Assembly (NCBI RefSeq): GCF_918814575.1 | Contig: NZ_CAKKNS010000001.1 | Coordinates: forward strand, 458,182-522,181 | From: Periweissella fabaria | GTDB lineage: Bacteria > Bacillota > Bacilli > Lactobacillales > Lactobacillaceae | DNA: 64,000 nucleotides | Reading direction: 5' to 3' | Shown here: positions 25,441 to 33,687 of the stretch, piece by piece | Layout: the number at the start of each line of letters is the position of its first letter | How positions within the stretch are numbered: position 1 is the first letter of the stretch | The notes under the pieces: model-generated | What the model was told of the DNA's origin: nothing | Databases searched by the model: none | Seen by the model: only the letters and a program-made list of their open reading frames with translations | Made by a program: the position numbers and the translations under genes

Positions 25441-26400
25441 ATGATTTCAATAATAGTATTAATTCTAGGAGCCCTTTTAGTTGGTTGGTTAGCCACCAAA
25501 TTACACTTACCGGCGGTAATTGGTCAAATATTAACCGGTTTACTTTTAGGTCCAAGTTTATTAAATTTAGCTTTACCGACAGATTGGCTACACCTTGGTG
25601 GTGAGATTGGGGTTTGGTTACTAATGTATGAAGCCGGAATTGCCGTTGATACCAAATTACTTAAGGCTAATTTCAAAATCGCTAATCGAGTCGCTTGGTT
25701 AGGAGCCTTAGTCCCATTTACCGTTTTCATGCTCATTGAATTAGCATTACACCAAACTTTATTAGTCGCTAGTTTTAGTGGTCTCGTTTTTGCAGCAACA
25801 TCAATTTCAATTACGTTAGCCGTCTTAGGAACTCACCATCAACTCGGTTCACGGATTGGTAGTGTTATTCTTGGTGCTGCCATTATCGATGATTTAATTG
25901 CCATTATCGGTCTAACTGGTTTAACCATGTTAACAAGTGGTAATGGTTTTAACTGGGCGAATTTCTTACCATTAATCTGGTTTATTTTAGGTTACATCAG
26001 TCGTCGTTTTACTCGTATAATGCCAGTATCACATGGCTTAATTACCCTTGCCACTTGGACAGTAATCCCACTATTTTTCGCTGGCATTGGCCGCCAAATT
26101 GATTTAGCTAGCCTCAGTAGTCATCTTGGTCCGCTTGTTTGGTGGACCTTAATTGCAATTATTACTAAAATGTTGGGTGCTATCCTGGCTAGTAAATGGA
26201 GTGGTGTGTCACTCCTTGAAGCTACCGCCATTGGTAGCGGGATGATTGCACGCGGTGAAATGGCCTTGGTAATTTTAACCGCCGGCTTGGCAAGCCAGTT
26301 AATTACTGCTTCTCAATTTGGCTTTTACACGGCCGTTGTCACATTAACAACCGTGATTGCCCCCTTCATTATGGATCCGCTTTTTAAGCGATTAAAGTAA
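25441..26400 (+). CDS. CPA2-type monovalent cation:proton antiporter (NapA/KefB-like)
   Basis: 319 residues from the ATG with TGGAGGAG upstream. Features of the CPA2 family: PAVIGQILTGLLLGPS near the N-terminus, MYEAGIAVD, the paired acidic residues ILGAAIIDDLIAI, and GSGMIARGEMALVIL in the C-terminal part. It is about 60-80 residues shorter than the usual 380-400, with the middle loop and one or two segments apparently absent after residue ~175. It would exchange Na+ or K+ for protons at the membrane. Confidence 0.88.
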   Translation: MISIIVLILGALLVGWLATKLHLPAVIGQILTGLLLGPSLLNLALPTDWLHLGGEIGVWLLMYEAGIAVDTKLLKANFKIANRVAWLGALVPFTVFMLIELALHQTLLVASFSGLVFAATSISITLAVLGTHHQLGSRIGSVILGAAIIDDLIAIIGLTGLTMLTSGNGFNWANFLPLIWFILGYISRRFTRIMPVSHGLITLATWTVIPLFFAGIGRQIDLASLSSHLGPLVWWTLIAIITKMLGAILASKWSGVSLLEATAIGSGMIARGEMALVILTAGLASQLITASQFGFYTAVVTLTTVIAPFIMDPLFKRLK

Positions 26401-26447
26401 GTTAAACTAAACATATCAAACAAAAAACAATCAAATTTCCGGACACT

Positions 26448-26487
26448 GATTCCCTTAAAATTGGCTTGCATCCAACTTAAGGGAATT
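26448..26487 (+). terminator. terminator of the antiporter
   Basis: ATTCCCTTAA..TTGG / CCAA..TTAAGGGAAT stem followed by TTTTT. Confidence 0.8.
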
Positions 26488-26578
26488 TTTTATGCTTTTT
26501 TCGCAAAAAACGAGCTACCATTACTAAATTACCAAACGCACCACCAATTTTAGTTTCAATCCACAAATGACGTATCAA
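26477..26578 (-). CDS. possible 33-residue cationic peptide
   Basis: A TTG start four bases after a perfect AGGAGG begins MIRHLWIETKIGGAF, continues GNLVMVARFLRKKHKKFP and stops inside the antiporter terminator. The peptide is amphipathic with a strongly basic end. There is no other explanation for the ribosome site. No family recognised; it could be a small toxin-like or membrane-active peptide, or chance. Confidence 0.35.
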   Translation of the reverse strand: MIRHLWIETKIGGAFGNLVMVARFLRKKHKKFP

Positions 26579-26611
26579 CGTTCCTCCTATGCTGAGAAAA
26601 TTCAATACCCC

Positions 26612-26705
26612 AATACAGTACGAGTATTTTGTTTTTTGACCACATATTTTTCAAATTTTTTTATTTCACCTCCACCTCATCACCTGAATTGGAAATACAG
26701 TACGA
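26612..26705. repeat. AATACAGTACGA direct repeat pair
   Basis: The 12-mer AATACAGTACGA occurs at 26612-26623 and 26694-26705, 82 bases apart, beyond the end of the phage replication remnant. Confidence 0.5.
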
Positions 26706-26762
26706 ATCTTTTTCAAAATGCACCAAAATATTTTATTATTTTTTAATTTCTCAGGTAATTAT

Positions 26763-27568
26763 TCACTCATACCACACTTCCTCATCGCTGCATGACCCAT
26801 TACGTTTGTCTGAATTACTAACGTTCTCGTTGATATAATTATCAAACTTTGCACCAAATAACGTCCCTGGACGTAAATACATATTATATTTTTCGTCATT
26901 GAGCCAGTGACTAACCTTGGTGTCAATGACCTTGATGAAATCTTCAACTTGATAGCCTTCTTGTAAGCGAGCATTAAGCAACTTTCTTGTTGATATTGCC
27001 TTTGGGTTATATCGCCGGCCAGTCTTAGCATTCAAATGCGTGATGATCTGGGTGCAGGCCTCTTGATTGCGATCTGTGCTCTGCTCGCTGTTTATTGTTG
27101 TTTATTATATTTAGTGTTTATTTTATTAGTACTTATTAGTTGCGGGTTTTCCAATACTGGTTTTTCCAAGGGTGGATAATCCAATACTGGCTTAACCGGC
27201 GCCGGAAAATCCGGATGTGGTGAAAAGCCACTTATATCAGTCTTTAGCACTGTTCTTGGAGCCACATTTCCAAAAACTGGCAACATTGATAATTCCCATA
27301 ATTTTTCTTGTTTGCCATCTGAATTTGGAAGGATTTTTGCACAACGCAAATAACCCGCTTGTTCAAGTTCACTAATTCCTTGCATGAACGTATCATGGCG
27401 AGCAATATTTTCTGCGATTACTTCTTCTGCCAGGAACTCCCACTCATCCCCCTGACTATATAGATATAGAAATATCCCTCGGGCATGCCAACTCAAGTTC
27501 TTGTCACATGCAACTTGATTATCAATGACCGTATAATTTCGGGTTTTCCTGCGATAAATTTTAACCAT
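26763..27568 (-). pseudogene. phage replication protein remnant (HTH_36 plus Phg_2220_C), frameshifted
   Basis: The first part, from an ATG with AGGTGG upstream, is ~158 residues with a helix-turn-helix (VACDKNLSWHARGIFLYLYSQ..AEEVIAENIARHDTF) typical of phage replisome organisers. It stops at TAA after NTKYNKQQ. The next frame is open from about the same place and encodes the conserved C-terminal domain: QIITHLNAKTGRRYN, ARLQEGYQVEDFIKVIDTKVSHWL and YLRPGTLFGAKFDNYIN. A single-base frameshift in the AT-rich linker would join them into a ~260-residue protein. The linker carries repeated ATAAACA units like a phage origin. No other phage gene is near. Confidence 0.75.
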
Positions 27569-27654
27569 TTTGCCCACCTCACTCTACTAAATAGACTCTT
27601 ACCTATACAGTCAAATAAGGCCGGTAAAAGTGGGCATAAATTTTGTAAATAAAT

Positions 27655-27685
27655 AAAAAAACTGCCTAGTATCTCCAGGCAGTTT
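27655..27685 (-). terminator. intrinsic terminator
   Basis: AAACTGCCT / AGGCAGTTT stem followed by a long T run on the minus strand. Confidence 0.75.
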
Positions 27686-27739
27686 ACGTTTATTTTTTAA
27701 GAGTCGTATTATAAATTTGCACACTACCCTTTCCACACA

Positions 27740-27773
27740 AAAAGTCCCTCCGTGCAGCCACGAACGGACTTTT
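27740..27773 (-). terminator. terminator of the 71-residue membrane gene
   Basis: AAAAGTCC..CGTG / CACG..GGACTTTT stem directly after the gene on the minus strand. Confidence 0.7.
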
Positions 27774-27782
27774 GCTTTGCCC

Positions 27783-27998
27783 TTAAGCTTGGTGGGCCTT
27801 CCGCGGCCACAAGTACGCCAAGATGGCAATTGGGATTATGCTGATTAGCCCATTTTGCCAACTTGCTAAGTGCGTGTATAGATACTCCTTGATATTGTGA
27901 TCAATTAGATTGGTGCCAAATAATCCATATCCTACGAGTAACAGACCGACATACGCGACAAATACTGTCGTCCGTTGTTGCTGTGTTAGTTGTTTCAT
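27783..27998 (-). CDS. 71-residue two-TM membrane protein, unknown
   Basis: Start is the ATG of MKQLTQQQ with AAGGTGG upstream; a TTG two codons earlier is less likely. Two membrane segments (VFVAYVGLLLVGYGLF and GLISIIPIAILAYLWP) are joined by a loop with EYLYTHLASW. The C-terminus is basic. Family not recognised. It has two successive terminators downstream. Confidence 0.65.
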   Translation of the reverse strand: MKQLTQQQRTTVFVAYVGLLLVGYGLFGTNLIDHNIKEYLYTHLASWQNGLISIIPIAILAYLWPRKAHQA

Positions 27999-28160
27999 CC
28001 CCAACCACCTTCATTATTTTTTAAGTTATTAGCATCAGTATATTACAAAAAAATGCGCTTTAATAACTTTTTTTGATGCGGGGCGCTATAAATAAAAAAT
28101 TGGCTGGCATATCGTTGGTTGAATTCCCAGCGCATGCCACCCAATTAATTGTGTACTGTT

Positions 28161-29072
28161 TTAACCTAAGTATTCACTCCCAGTGTGAGCCGCTACTCGG
28201 TGATATAATTCACGCATCACGAAGTAAATCAAAGCAGTTAAGAAGAATGAAAAGACGACATCAGATGTGAAGTGGGCGCCGACAATTACCCGGCTAAGTC
28301 CCATAATGGCGCCATAGGTAATCCCGATTGTCCAGACGTATTTCCGTTTGGCTTCACCAATAAACCATGAGAGGACAATAAATGTCGTGCCGGCCATTGT
28401 GTGACCTGATGGGAATGATTTATGACCATTGGCCCCATTTGGGTGGAGCCATGACGTAAAGTCTGATTGAGCTTTGTTCAATTCATATGGCCGTACCCGA
28501 CCCCAATATTCTTTCAAGGCCCCATTAACTTGCAAGGCAAACCACACAGCCAAGCTAGCAAAGATGGCAACCAATAACAATTGTTCGATTTGTTCGTTCG
28601 TTTTAGTCCGAAGCCAGAATTGTAACAATGCAGTGATCACAAGATACACCACCATCCACAAGATAAACATTGTTACAGCACTCAAGCCTTTAGTTGCCGC
28701 ATCACTGTTGGCTAATCCAATTGGCTTGTGTTCAGCCAAGTTAGTTGCCCATGAGACACTATAACTAACGGCTTCTTTCAAGTATTGGCGTAATTGCCAC
28801 AATGATAACCCTAGGCCACCTAGAAAAGCGGGAATTGCGAATAACTTATTATCTAAGCTCCGCACGGCATAGTGCATCACAATTTGACCGGAAATAATAA
28901 AGACTAAGGCAATTGGGAATTCCCCAAAGGTTTGGAAAGTTGTTCCAAAAATATTATTATAATCAATCAAAGTATTGCTAATTGCTAAATCACCAAATGT
29001 GGCAATCGCCATTAAAATAACAAAAACAACCGCTGAAACAAGAAATAATTGACGCTTACTAGTATCTGACAT
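28161..29072 (-). CDS. PAP2-family membrane phosphatase
   Basis: 303 residues with six or more membrane segments and the three-part PAP2 signature: KEYWGRVRP, FPSGHTMAG and SRVIVGAHFTSD. Enzymes of this type dephosphorylate undecaprenyl pyrophosphate or phosphatidic acid on the outer face of the membrane. The long N-terminal part (~150 residues) before the active site holds four membrane segments. Ribosome site GAAAGGAGAC. Apparently monocistronic. Confidence 0.9.
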   Translation of the reverse strand: MSDTSKRQLFLVSAVVFVILMAIATFGDLAISNTLIDYNNIFGTTFQTFGEFPIALVFIISGQIVMHYAVRSLDNKLFAIPAFLGGLGLSLWQLRQYLKEAVSYSVSWATNLAEHKPIGLANSDAATKGLSAVTMFILWMVVYLVITALLQFWLRTKTNEQIEQLLLVAIFASLAVWFALQVNGALKEYWGRVRPYELNKAQSDFTSWLHPNGANGHKSFPSGHTMAGTTFIVLSWFIGEAKRKYVWTIGITYGAIMGLSRVIVGAHFTSDVVFSFFLTALIYFVMRELYHRVAAHTGSEYLG

Positions 29073-29216
29073 TAACTGTCTCCTTTCGTGTAATCTAAAT
29101 TTACCATTAAATTAATTAATTGTTGTATAAGCTGTGTAAAAAATCGTAAATACTCTGTAAAACGAGCGTAAATATTTGCTTTTTGAGCCAATAACTGTTA
29201 AAAACTGCAACAATAC

Positions 29217-29245
29217 AAAAAAACGACCCATCATCTATGGGCCGT
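29217..29245 (-). terminator. intrinsic terminator
   Basis: Minus-strand ACGGCCCAT / ATGGGTCGT stem followed by TTTTTTT, after the Nudix-like gene. Confidence 0.85.
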
Positions 29246-29283
29246 TGTGACAATTATCTTGCTAGTTAGTTGTCCTGTCGTAG

Positions 29284-29676
29284 TTAAGGCAGGACGACAA
29301 TACTTTGGAAAAAGGCATCGACCACAGCTGGTAAATAATCCAGCGTATGTTCAAGCTCATTGAATGACACCCAGTGGGCCGCCTGAGCACATGTTCCGGG
29401 TGTTAGCCTAGGCGTCGTCTTAGCATAACTTGTGACAAAACAAATTTGTGGATTCCCTTGATAGTCGAATTCACCTAACCAGTCAATTGCATCCTGGGCA
29501 ATATCCAGGCCCAATTCTGTCTGCACCCGCTCGACAACAACCGTGCGGGCATCTTGGTTGGCGGCGACACTACCACCAGGAATAACGGTATATTTATGAT
29601 CACCAGTGACACTGCTAATCAATAGTACTTGACGTGCTTTTTCATCAACGATTAAAACGGCTGCTCGTGTTCGCAT
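29284..29676 (-). CDS. Nudix-fold protein with degenerate Nudix box
   Basis: 130 residues, the right size for a Nudix hydrolase, with TRAAVLIVDEKARQVLLISS and YTVIPGGSV at the expected places. The Nudix box should be GX5EX7REUXEEXGU; here it reads GGSVAANQDARTVVVERVQTELG, so the first Glu is Gln, RE is ER, and only the final Glu of the metal pair remains. Catalysis is doubtful; it may bind rather than hydrolyse a nucleotide. GAGGTAGTG is the ribosome site. Confidence 0.78.
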   Translation of the reverse strand: MRTRAAVLIVDEKARQVLLISSVTGDHKYTVIPGGSVAANQDARTVVVERVQTELGLDIAQDAIDWLGEFDYQGNPQICFVTSYAKTTPRLTPGTCAQAAHWVSFNELEHTLDYLPAVVDAFFQSIVVLP

Positions 29677-29983
29677 TTCACTACCTCACTAATTTTGACG
29701 ATTCCAACTAACATCGATCTATGTTAAGCGTACTACTTTGTGTTTTCATGAACAATAATCTTAACGCTAATTATGCGCTACATGTCCTAAAATAACTAGC
29801 CTCAGCATACCTAATTTTTATGTGATTGTGCTATCACCGGGATGTATTAATTACGTTAATTTTTAACTACAAATTAGCCAATTAGCCGATTTTCAGGCTT
29901 TTATTTAAAAAAGGCCGTAATTTATTTTAATAATTTGCTATAATGGTGGTGTTTAGTAAGTAAAGAAATAGGTAGGACTTCCG
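29677..29983. other. intergenic region between Nudix-like and TPR genes
   Basis: No gene seen. A TATAAT at 29939-29944 is the probable -10 for the TPR gene; its -35 is poor. Confidence 0.5.
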
Positions 29984-30544
29984 ATGAAATCAACTCAGAA
30001 CCAAAATACTGATTACGAATACTATTTACAAGCCGGTTTAGCGTTGATTAATGATCAACAATTTGCGTCTGCAATTGTCGCCTTTGACAATGCCATCAAA
30101 GCTGACGCTAGCCAAGCCATCGTTTATCAATACCGCGGGGCAACTGAATTTGCTCTTGGGAATATCAAAGCCGCCATTGCGGATTATGACCAGTCAATTA
30201 CGCTAAATGCCAACGAAGCTGGTTCCTATTTTAACCGTGGGATTGCTTATGAAGCCCAAGGTGAATTTACAAAAGCGATCGCTGATTATGATGTCGTCTT
30301 AACGAATAATCCTAACTACGCCAGTGCTTATTTTACACGTGGTAACGCCTACTTGGCTTTACAAGATTTTGATGCCGCGATTAAAAATTACAGTCAATCA
30401 TTAACCTTACGACCAGATGATCCCGAAGCCTTATTTAATCGGGCGAGTGCATATCATGCCTTGAATAACTTTGATGCAGCAAGTGCTGATTATCTAACGG
30501 CGATTAATTTAAATCCTAACTTGGCGAATGATTTACTGCAATAA
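29984..30544 (+). CDS. tetratricopeptide repeat protein
   Basis: 186 residues made of about five 34-residue TPR units, such as AYYQYRG-like VYQYRGATEFALGNIKAAIADYDQ, SYFNRGIAYEAQGEFTKA, AYFTRGNAYLALQDFDAA and ALFNRASAYHALNNFD. No signal peptide or membrane segment, so it is likely a cytosolic scaffold. AGGACTTCCG precedes the ATG. The partner protein is unknown. Confidence 0.9.
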   Translation: MKSTQNQNTDYEYYLQAGLALINDQQFASAIVAFDNAIKADASQAIVYQYRGATEFALGNIKAAIADYDQSITLNANEAGSYFNRGIAYEAQGEFTKAIADYDVVLTNNPNYASAYFTRGNAYLALQDFDAAIKNYSQSLTLRPDDPEALFNRASAYHALNNFDAASADYLTAINLNPNLANDLLQ

Positions 30545-30645
30545 TCTTTATTTTCATTTAATCAAGTCGCATTAAAATTGACCTATCGTCTCAGCAGCCT
30601 TAGTGTTGTTGACACACAATATTTCGTATATCGAGGTGACGTCTT

Positions 30646-30879
30646 TTGAAAAATACTGTTCATAATTTAAATCCCATCGTCATTGCCCAAAAGCTTATGT
30701 TACGTCAACAACCAGCGCAACTGGATGATGCAACGATTAATCAACGGCTCATCGAAGATTTTAAAACGACGGCACCTACCCTACCAATGCCCCGCTTAGA
30801 TCTCCAACAAGTCCTCTGTGCGCTCCAAATGCGCCGGACGTTAGCCCCACAAATGGCTTATAAAAATAACCAACAATAA
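30646..30879 (+). CDS. 77-residue protein, unknown
   Basis: A TTG start is supported by GAGGTGACG. The protein is soluble, rich in Gln and Pro (KLMLRQQPAQLDD, PTLPMPRLDLQQVLCALQMRRTLAP). I recognise no family. It follows the TPR gene after 100 bases and ends at a clear terminator, so a shared transcript is possible. Confidence 0.55.
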   Translation: MKNTVHNLNPIVIAQKLMLRQQPAQLDDATINQRLIEDFKTTAPTLPMPRLDLQQVLCALQMRRTLAPQMAYKNNQQ

Positions 30880-30894
30880 TCTAAACAACGATTC

Positions 30895-30933
30895 AATAAG
30901 CGAAGAGGCCGCTACTGGTTTCTTCGCTTATTT
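30895..30933 (+). terminator. intrinsic terminator
   Basis: AATAAGCGAAGA / TCTTCGCTTATT stem. Confidence 0.8.
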
Positions 30934-31023
30934 GTTACGGTTTATTACCAATATCGTTGAAAACCCTTGCATATTATGCAGCTAATCCGCAAATAACCTT
31001 TTTTTAATTACTTTTGTTAGAAT

Positions 31024-31068
31024 GACCGTAATGGGAACTTAATTGACTTCTCACTACGGTCTTTTTTT
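31024..31068 (+). terminator. terminator or attenuator ahead of the Asp23 operon
   Basis: GACCGTA / TACGGTC stem, extended inward by TG..CA and GAA..TTC pairs, followed by TTTTTTT, 54 bases ahead of the amaP start. No gene lies between it and the previous terminator, so it may attenuate the operon transcript. Confidence 0.65.
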
Positions 31069-31121
31069 CCACCGTTTCATGCTATTGCAAATCATATTCC
31101 ATCAATTGAGGGGGTGGTAAA

Positions 31122-31682
31122 GTGAAAAAATGGCAAAAATTTATTTTGTCGCTTCTCCTAATTTTTTATGCAATACCCGTCGCTAACTTTGTTTGGCCAC
31201 GTGAATTTAACCAAGCCCTCCAAGCAATCAACGAGTTCCTACCAAAGCTGCACATCCCCAAAATTGCTTGGGCTGCGGTTTCATTTAACACCGGTCTCAT
31301 CTTATTGGGTATTTTATTATTAATCTGGTTAATTGTGTTATTTGCGCCAATCGCGCGCCTCGAGTTATTGTTACACAAAGACTCCGCCGGCCAACTTGAG
31401 TTAAGTAACAAAAGTATCGCTAGTTTTACTGCTATCGCCGTGCGCAATGCTGGTTTAGTTAATCCGCAAGTTAACGTTAAAACAACTAAGCACCGAGTTA
31501 AGATTAGGATTAAAGCCACCACTGAAAGTGAGGCGGCGTTAAAACCCGAACTTGAAGCAATTGCCGAACAGCTCAATCACCAGCTAGCCAACTTTATTGG
31601 TGATAAACAGGTCAAGATTCATACTAAGATTCTCATGCATCAAAAGCCGCATCAGGAAAAAGCACGCCCACGCGTCGTTTAA
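31122..31682 (+). CDS. amaP: alkaline shock response membrane anchor protein AmaP
   Basis: 186 residues with GTG start behind GAGGGGGTGG. Two membrane segments (residues ~5-24 and ~52-76) are joined by an outside loop, followed by a cytosolic Asp23-like domain (SIASFTAIAVRNAGLVNPQVNVKTTKHRVKI). In staphylococci AmaP tethers Asp23 to the membrane. The gene order amaP, DUF2273, asp23 is the usual one. Confidence 0.92.
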   Translation: MKKWQKFILSLLLIFYAIPVANFVWPREFNQALQAINEFLPKLHIPKIAWAAVSFNTGLILLGILLLIWLIVLFAPIARLELLLHKDSAGQLELSNKSIASFTAIAVRNAGLVNPQVNVKTTKHRVKIRIKATTESEAALKPELEAIAEQLNHQLANFIGDKQVKIHTKILMHQKPHQEKARPRVV

Positions 31683-31697
31683 AAAGGAGGTAATCCA

Positions 31698-31904
31698 TTG
31701 AAGCATTTACTAAAACAACCTCCTGTTATCGGCCTACTCACCGGATTGCTAATTGCCGTTTTATTTTTGGTATTAGGCTTCTGGCGGACGTTGTTGCTAC
31801 TGTTTTTAGCCGGTGCAGGTTGGTGGTGTGGTAGCTACATGCAAAAACATCAGTTATCACCCAATGATCTTATTCTTTTAATCAAATCAATGTTAACTAA
31901 ATAA
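31698..31904 (+). CDS. DUF2273 small membrane protein of the Asp23 operon
   Basis: 68 residues, TTG start with AAGGAGG upstream. Two membrane segments (IGLLTGLLIAVLFLVLGF and LLLLFLAGAGWWCGSYM) are the hallmark of DUF2273 proteins between amaP and asp23. Exact role unknown. Confidence 0.85.
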   Translation: MKHLLKQPPVIGLLTGLLIAVLFLVLGFWRTLLLLFLAGAGWWCGSYMQKHQLSPNDLILLIKSMLTK

Positions 31905-31915
31905 GGAGATATACG

Positions 31916-32455
31916 ATGACTACAATTAATAATACAACTGCTAAAGATGCCCCTAAGACAACCGTTGATGGTGAATTATCATTTGATGATAAAGTTATTC
32001 AAAAAATTGTCGGCATTTCACTTGAAAACACCAAAGGCCTCCTCGCCATTGATGGTGGTCTTATTGCCAATATTAAAAACAAGCTGGTGAACGCTGAAAA
32101 CCCAACTGAAGGTGTTGATGTCGAAGTTGGTAAAGAAGAAGTTGCTGTTGACCTCAACATCGTTGCGGAATACGGTTGCGATATTCACAAGTTATATGAC
32201 CAAATTAAAGAAATCATCGCCCGCGAAGTTAAGAAAATGACTGGTTTGACCGTAGTAGAAGTCAACGTTCGTGTGATTGATGTCCAAGGCAAAGCTGAAT
32301 TCGCTGAAAACAACGTTTCGCTCCAAGACCGAGCTAGTGACTTAACTGATTCCGTTAAGGAAGCCACTTCTAATGGGGTCCACAAAATTCAAGAAAACAT
32401 CCATAGTGATGATGAAGATGCACAACCAGCTGTTGAACCAGCACGTGTCAAATAA
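31916..32455 (+). CDS. asp23: Asp23/Gls24 family envelope stress protein
   Basis: 179 residues. The Asp23 domain is clear: ELSFDDKVIQKIVGISLENTKGLLAI, GKEEVAVDLNIVAEYG and IKEIIAREVKKMTGLTVVEVNVRVIDV. The C-terminal ~45 residues are charged and probably disordered. Abundant membrane-associated protein linked to cell-envelope and alkaline stress in Gram-positives. AAGGAGA precedes the ATG; a strong terminator follows. Confidence 0.94.
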   Translation: MTTINNTTAKDAPKTTVDGELSFDDKVIQKIVGISLENTKGLLAIDGGLIANIKNKLVNAENPTEGVDVEVGKEEVAVDLNIVAEYGCDIHKLYDQIKEIIAREVKKMTGLTVVEVNVRVIDVQGKAEFAENNVSLQDRASDLTDSVKEATSNGVHKIQENIHSDDEDAQPAVEPARVK

Positions 32456-32479
32456 ACTATTAAGTTAATAATTTAATGC

Positions 32480-32513
32480 ATGGGCTGAACGATTAAAATT
32501 CAGCCCATTTTTT
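32480..32513 (+). terminator. terminator of the Asp23 operon
   Basis: ATGGGCTGAA / TTCAGCCCAT stem followed by TTTTTT. Confidence 0.9.
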
Positions 32514-32598
32514 GTGTTCTGACGCAACCGTAACCGCTTTCAAAAAATAGTTAAATTTGCTATGATTAAGTTAATTATTACTATTGGAGGCTTTGCTG

Positions 32599-32907
32599 AT
32601 GAGTACGCTTGTCTTATATATTTTATTATTGTTGTTCATTTTAATGCCCAAACAAGTTCGTGAACGTTTAATTATTAAATTTGGTCGCTGGAGTTACTTA
32701 ATTGATGTCGTCGTATATATCATTTTAGATCTGTTCATTTTACTTGCGACCAACCAGGCATATGCCGTCTTTGCCTTACTAATTATGATGGTCGCCTATG
32801 CCGTTGACTGTACCCAGATTAAGCACATTTTAGCAATGACTACGGACCCTGTTGTACCTGCTAAAACCACCCCAGCCGCCAAACGGGTTAGCAAAAAGTC
32901 ACACTAA
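32599..32907 (+). CDS. small membrane protein, unknown
   Basis: 102 residues from the ATG of MSTLVLY; the TTG five codons upstream is inside the TTGGAGG ribosome site. Segments at residues ~3-15, ~36-53 and ~58-75 are hydrophobic, and the C-terminus is basic (AAKRVSKKSH). No family recognised. It sits between the Asp23 operon and another envelope protein gene, which suggests an envelope role. Confidence 0.65.
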   Translation: MSTLVLYILLLLFILMPKQVRERLIIKFGRWSYLIDVVVYIILDLFILLATNQAYAVFALLIMMVAYAVDCTQIKHILAMTTDPVVPAKTTPAAKRVSKKSH

Positions 32908-33036
32908 TCTTAATTTTTAGTTGCGTTTAAGCAACCTAAATTGACTTTATTACTTGAATTTAGTTATTATCATAATAAGTTATTGGTAACATACCGTGTG
33001 TGTGTACCTAACCGTGAAAGGAGTTTAAAGGATATC

Positions 33037-33489
33037 ATGTTTAAACTAAAAAAACCGCAAGTTATCTTTGGCATTATCATCGTCTTGGTGGTCGCCTTCA
33101 TTGGTGGTATCGAATTACGCCACTACCAACAAATCCAACGCGCCAATGAAATTCAACGCGCCATTGACAAACAAACGAATGCCCATATTACAAGAGACCG
33201 CGTCGGCGTTAGCGTACCCGACCCCAAACACATTAACATCGTGCTCAAAGGTGGTACCGGTGAGCAAATCGGGGATATTTTAAGTACTGGTAAACCGCTT
33301 AAAAAGTTTGATTTTTGGCACGAATTAAAAAACAAAGTTAATGAAACTGATGACAACGTCCGTAAACAATTTGGTCAAGGAATCACCGTTAGTCTAATGG
33401 ACCCAAATAATCCGACCAAAGCGATTTATTCAATCCGCGATGGGAAAGTCGTTTTCGATAAAGGCGCAACGGTTACGAATGTTAATTAA
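33037..33489 (+). CDS. membrane-anchored extracytoplasmic protein, unknown
   Basis: 150 residues from the ATG of MFKLKK; GAAAGGAG lies 14 bases upstream and AAAGGA seven bases upstream. One N-terminal membrane anchor (VIFGIIIVLVVAFIGGIEL) is followed by an outside domain with no Cys and with strands such as HINIVLKGG and GITVSLMDPNNPTKAIYSIRDGKVVF. No lipobox. No family recognised. Confidence 0.65.
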   Translation: MFKLKKPQVIFGIIIVLVVAFIGGIELRHYQQIQRANEIQRAIDKQTNAHITRDRVGVSVPDPKHINIVLKGGTGEQIGDILSTGKPLKKFDFWHELKNKVNETDDNVRKQFGQGITVSLMDPNNPTKAIYSIRDGKVVFDKGATVTNVN

Positions 33490-33572
33490 CGGTTTTTCGT
33501 TACTATCAGTACTGCGAAAGCGCTATCATTTAAAATTATCATAAGTGCTTAAATTTTTTATAGGTTAAACAA

Positions 33573-33601
33573 TTGACTATTTGGTCAAAAAAAGGTATAT
33601 T
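33573..33601 (+). promoter_or_regulatory. promoter upstream of small RNA B
   Basis: TTGACT, 17-base spacer, TATATT. A second, weaker candidate (TTGTAA, 17 bases, TATGAC) ends near 33680, just ahead of the structured part. Confidence 0.7.
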
Positions 33602-33687
33602 CAATACGTTGCTAGAAATAGTGACTGGTTTTTAAAGAAGAAATGTGACGAATTGTAATTAACGCTTTTTATTTATATGACCTTTTC

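Larger units (their letters stand above)
26401..26762. other. intergenic region after the antiporter
   Basis: Contains the antiporter terminator, a possible 33-codon gene and two copies of a 12-base repeat, listed separately. The rest is AT-rich with nothing recognisable. Confidence 0.55.

Noticed and set aside
27611-27829. 72-codon frame between the phage remnant and the small membrane gene
   Set aside because: It overlaps two terminators and the small membrane gene in another frame and has no ribosome site.
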